Below, one piece after another: positions 39,709-41,574 of a stretch of 41,574 nt of DNA (position 1 is its first letter; each line of letters starts with the position of its first letter). The notes under the pieces were generated by a model that searched no databases, was not told where the DNA came from, and saw only the letters and a program-made list of their open reading frames with translations. Both the position numbers and the translations under genes were made by a program. The stretch is from an uncultured Muribaculum sp. GTDB taxonomy: Bacteria > Bacteroidota > Bacteroidia > Bacteroidales > Muribaculaceae. The stretch spans positions 1 to 41,574 of the forward strand of contig CAJUTE010000023.1 in the NCBI GenBank assembly GCA_910589555.1. Direction: 5' to 3'.

Positions 39709-41079
39709 ATGAGCGAAAGCCAAAACATAGAATACAAAGAATCATGGCGTGACGAATATCTGAAATGGATATGCGGCTTCGCTAATGCTCAAGGTGGCAC
39801 GATTTATATCGGAGTTGCTGACAACCAAGAGGTTGTAGGTGTCGCTAATGCCAAGCGTCTTATGGATGATATTCCAAATAAAATAGTGAATCTGCTTGGC
39901 ATAATCGCAGATGTCAATCTTCTTGAAAAAAATGGTAAACAGTATATAGAAATTTCTGTAGAACCATCAGCGATTCCTATCTCTCTTAAAGGAGTTTACC
40001 ATTATCGCAGTGGATCAACAAAACAAGTTCTCAAGGGTGCGTCACTGCATCAATTCCTTATGCGAAAGATGGGCAAGACTTGGGATGATGTAGAGCGATT
40101 GCCATATTCCGACGATTTGATTGACCGTGTTGCCATAGACTATTTTCTGCAAAAAGGGATTCAAGCAGATCGTATTGATGCTTCTTTGTTGAATGAAGAT
40201 ACTTGGGCTGTGCTTGACAGTCTTGAATTGTTGACAGATGACGGTTCGTTGAAAAATGCCGCGATACTTCTCTTTTCCAAGCGTCCACAAAGATATTTCA
40301 CTGGAATTCAATTTAAAATAGGTCGTTTTGGCAATGATGAAAGTGATTTGATATTTGATGATATAGTCGAGGGAAACATCTTGCAGATGGCTGACAAAGT
40401 TGTAGAACTGTTAAAATCAAAATATCTTATTTCTCCAATCCATTACGATGGAATGCAACGTATTGCCACTCTTGAGATTCCTGAAAAAGCACTCCGAGAG
40501 ATGCTATACAATGCCATCGTGCACAAGGATTACCGTGGATCAGCCATAATGATGTGGGTTTATAATGATCATGTGGAGTTGTGGAATGAAGGAGAGTTAC
40601 CGGAAAATATGGATGTTTCAACTTTATTGAAGAGGCACAAGTCTCGTCAACGCAATCCTAAGATAGCTAATGTCTTTTATCGTGCCGGACTTATTGAGAT
40701 ATGGGGGAGGGGTATTAATAAAATACGTACTGAATTTGAACGAGCAGGAATGGATGTGCCTGAATTTGAGGAAACAGAAGGTGGTTTGATGGTGTCTTTC
40801 AAAAGAAAATATCCGACAAATCAAGAAAATGGCGTGGAAATAACGACCCCACAAGTTACCCCACAAGTTACCCCACAAGTTACCCCACAAGTTCAATCAT
40901 TATTGTCTGTAATAAAGAGTGGAGAGATGTCGGTTAAGGAACTCATGAAAGCATTAAGTCTTAAAGACCGTCATAATTTTTTAAACAGTTATCTAAATCC
41001 TGCGATTGCTGCGGAGTTGGTAGTGCCTGTTTTCCCTGACCAGCCACGCCATCCACGACAAAAATATCGACGAAAATAA
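39709..41079 (+). CDS. AlbA_2/Schlafen-type ATP-binding transcriptional regulator
   Basis: The protein is 456 residues from the ATG at 39709. The N-terminal AlbA_2 (Schlafen-type) domain shows EYKESWRDEYLKWICGFANAQGGTIYIGVADNQEVVGV. A HATPase_c_4-type region follows at about 262-340: LREMLYNAIVHKDYRGSAI, then LWNEGELPENMD and WGRGINKI. A TPQV x4 linker (380-395) leads to a winged-helix-like end with LKDRHNFLNSYLNPAI and a basic tail. Proteins with this layout are found near mobile or defence genes, but their role is poorly defined. The base composition is more AT-rich than the neighbouring clpB, consistent with transfer. It stands alone. Confidence 0.85.
   Translation: MSESQNIEYKESWRDEYLKWICGFANAQGGTIYIGVADNQEVVGVANAKRLMDDIPNKIVNLLGIIADVNLLEKNGKQYIEISVEPSAIPISLKGVYHYRSGSTKQVLKGASLHQFLMRKMGKTWDDVERLPYSDDLIDRVAIDYFLQKGIQADRIDASLLNEDTWAVLDSLELLTDDGSLKNAAILLFSKRPQRYFTGIQFKIGRFGNDESDLIFDDIVEGNILQMADKVVELLKSKYLISPIHYDGMQRIATLEIPEKALREMLYNAIVHKDYRGSAIMMWVYNDHVELWNEGELPENMDVSTLLKRHKSRQRNPKIANVFYRAGLIEIWGRGINKIRTEFERAGMDVPEFEETEGGLMVSFKRKYPTNQENGVEITTPQVTPQVTPQVTPQVQSLLSVIKSGEMSVKELMKALSLKDRHNFLNSYLNPAIAAELVVPVFPDQPRHPRQKYRRK
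40846..40893 (+). repeat. Four in-frame 12-bp tandem repeats (TPQV)
   Basis: ACCCCACAAGTT occurs four times without interruption and encodes (Thr-Pro-Gln-Val)x4 between the ATPase-like region and the winged helix of the regulator. The copies are identical at the DNA level, so length change by slippage would keep the frame. Confidence 0.95.
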
Positions 41080-41162
41080 TAGTTAATTATTATACGTTGG
41101 ATTAATATTGCAGTAAACTTGAGAGTGGATTATACTGATTAAACCGTTGAGAGTTGGTACCT

Positions 41163-41195
41163 TTAATATCATTGAATTAATATCATTGAATTAAT
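41163..41195. repeat. 14-bp tandem repeat, about 2.4 copies
   Basis: TTAATATCATTGAA occurs at 41163-41176 and 41177-41190 and begins a third time (TTAAT, 41191-41195). It is in non-coding DNA after the AlbA_2 gene. Confidence 0.8.
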
Positions 41196-41199
41196 ACAG

Positions 41200-41282
41200 C
41201 CATGTAACGGAAATGAGCCAACGAGTCGAATCCGTGCTACGGAAAAAGGTTGCCAAAGAACGCTATGACAGCCGTGCAACGG
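41200..41282. repeat. Three copies of CCRTGYWACGG
   Basis: The motif occurs at 41200-41210 (ccatgtaacgg), 41232-41242 (ccgtgctacgg) and 41272-41282 (ccgtgcaacgg). The last two are small dyads (CCGT-3-ACGG). Flanking bases (cagcc before copies one and three, and aa after each) are also partly shared. No family of repeats is recognised. Confidence 0.6.
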
Positions 41283-41295
41283 CAAAATAATAATA

Positions 41296-41395
41296 GCACC
41301 GCCACGAGGCGAAGCCGAGGTGCGGTGTAAGGTGAGCCAAATGAACGGGCATCGAAGATGTCCGCCAACCACTGAACTAACTGCCACACCGCACC
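41296..41395. other. Competing inverted repeats
   Basis: GGTGCGGTGT (41319-41328) is exactly complementary to ACACCGCACC (41386-41395). The same segment also pairs in part with caccgc at 41297-41302, with a small ggc-gaa-gcc hairpin (41308-41316) between. The two pairings exclude each other. The 495-bp stretch 41080-41574 has no gene I can support. Confidence 0.45.
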
Positions 41396-41479
41396 CCACG
41401 AGTTCCGGATGGGACGAACCCGTTGAAAAAAATTTCACACAAGGTACAAAAAGTGGGTAAATCCACCGAAACCATGTGC

Positions 41480-41487
41480 TATCTTTG
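41480..41487 (+). promoter_or_regulatory. Bacteroidetes -7 element (TATCTTTG)
   Basis: TATCTTTG matches TAnnTTTG. It probably starts a transcript near 41492 that leaves the window to the right. Confidence 0.5.
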
Positions 41488-41574
41488 CCCCAAAACAAAC
41501 ATAACGGTATCAATCTGCGGGAGAGGCATCCCGTCACGGTTCCGCCACGATCACGGCAACACGCCCGAAGGACG
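41488..41574 (+). other. Leader sequence running off the window
   Basis: Downstream of the -7 box there is no ATG or GTG on the plus strand up to the window end, so the leader of the next gene is at least 80 nt. It is GC-rich compared with its flank and contains a short ggga...tccc dyad and two cacgg repeats, which suggests RNA structure. Confidence 0.35.

Noticed and set aside
40846..40893. CRISPR-like array
   Set aside because: The units are contiguous 12-mers with no spacers and are in frame within a gene.
41220..41290. tRNA-like gene
   Set aside because: A gtcgaatcc string resembles part of a T-arm, but no acceptor stem, anticodon arm or D-arm can be drawn.
41169..41537. 122-codon minus-strand frame in the right-end segment
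   Set aside because: It spans the tandem and inverted repeats and the plus-strand promoter, shows no family features and lacks a promoter on its strand.

Overview
The window reads as chromosomal DNA of a Bacteroidales bacterium, most likely a gut member near Muribaculaceae. The evidence is inferential. Many genes are preceded by the Bacteroidetes -7 element TAnnTTTG (for example 5771-5778, 5802-5809, 12035-12042, 36172-36179), twice with a TTTG -33 element 19-20 nt upstream. The gene families are also typical: TlpA-like proteins with long N-terminal regions, a DUF5106 protein, a BT_3928/DoxX-like protein, a DUF1599 protein, FadL-like porins, and a Trp/Gly-rich secreted protein. No tRNA, rRNA, CRISPR array or intact insertion sequence was seen.

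Layout. (1) 151-5746, minus strand: an envelope operon of a small unknown protein, a cyclophilin lipoprotein, an M16 peptidase and two TlpA-like thioredoxin proteins. (2) 5830-10509: a cytidylate-kinase-like protein, a DUF308 membrane protein, manA, a small DUF6155-like protein and a FadL-type porin. (3) 10510-11896, minus strand: a short accessory island with a Vat-family (streptogramin A type) acetyltransferase, a 20-codon ORF coupled to its start, a small membrane protein, a structured leader, and a decayed YdeI/OmpD-associated fragment at its 3' edge. (4) 12068-16815: pyrB-pyrI-flavin reductase-glyA-plsC, then a pRiA4b ORF-3 family protein. (5) 16856-19319, minus: sodium:solute symporter and fmt. 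(6) 19387-25937: PAP2 phosphatase, DUF308 protein, Trp/Gly-rich secreted protein, outer-membrane protein, and a Pif1-like helicase with a TPR tail. (7) purT diverges from DUF1599 / BT_3928-like / tpiA. (8) 30055-36143, minus: DUF5106-DoxX, then mnmA, bifunctional nuclease, nucleoside transporter, rsmE and kdsA. (9) clpB, a small lipoprotein and an AlbA_2/Schlafen-type regulator. (10) 41080-41574: a repeat-rich segment with no confident gene that ends in a promoter and a leader running off the window.

Most of the window is housekeeping: pyrimidine and purine synthesis, one-carbon metabolism, glycolysis, KDO synthesis, tRNA and rRNA modification, and protein disaggregation. The parts that look accessory or unexplained are the Vat-like island (10510-11896), the small ORF that overlaps the manA start by ATGA, the AlbA_2 gene with its in-frame 12-bp repeat, and the right-hand segment after 41080. 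I did not find a clear new multi-gene system. The best candidates for something undescribed are the coupled leader ORF and structured leader of the Vat-like island and the repeat-rich right end.
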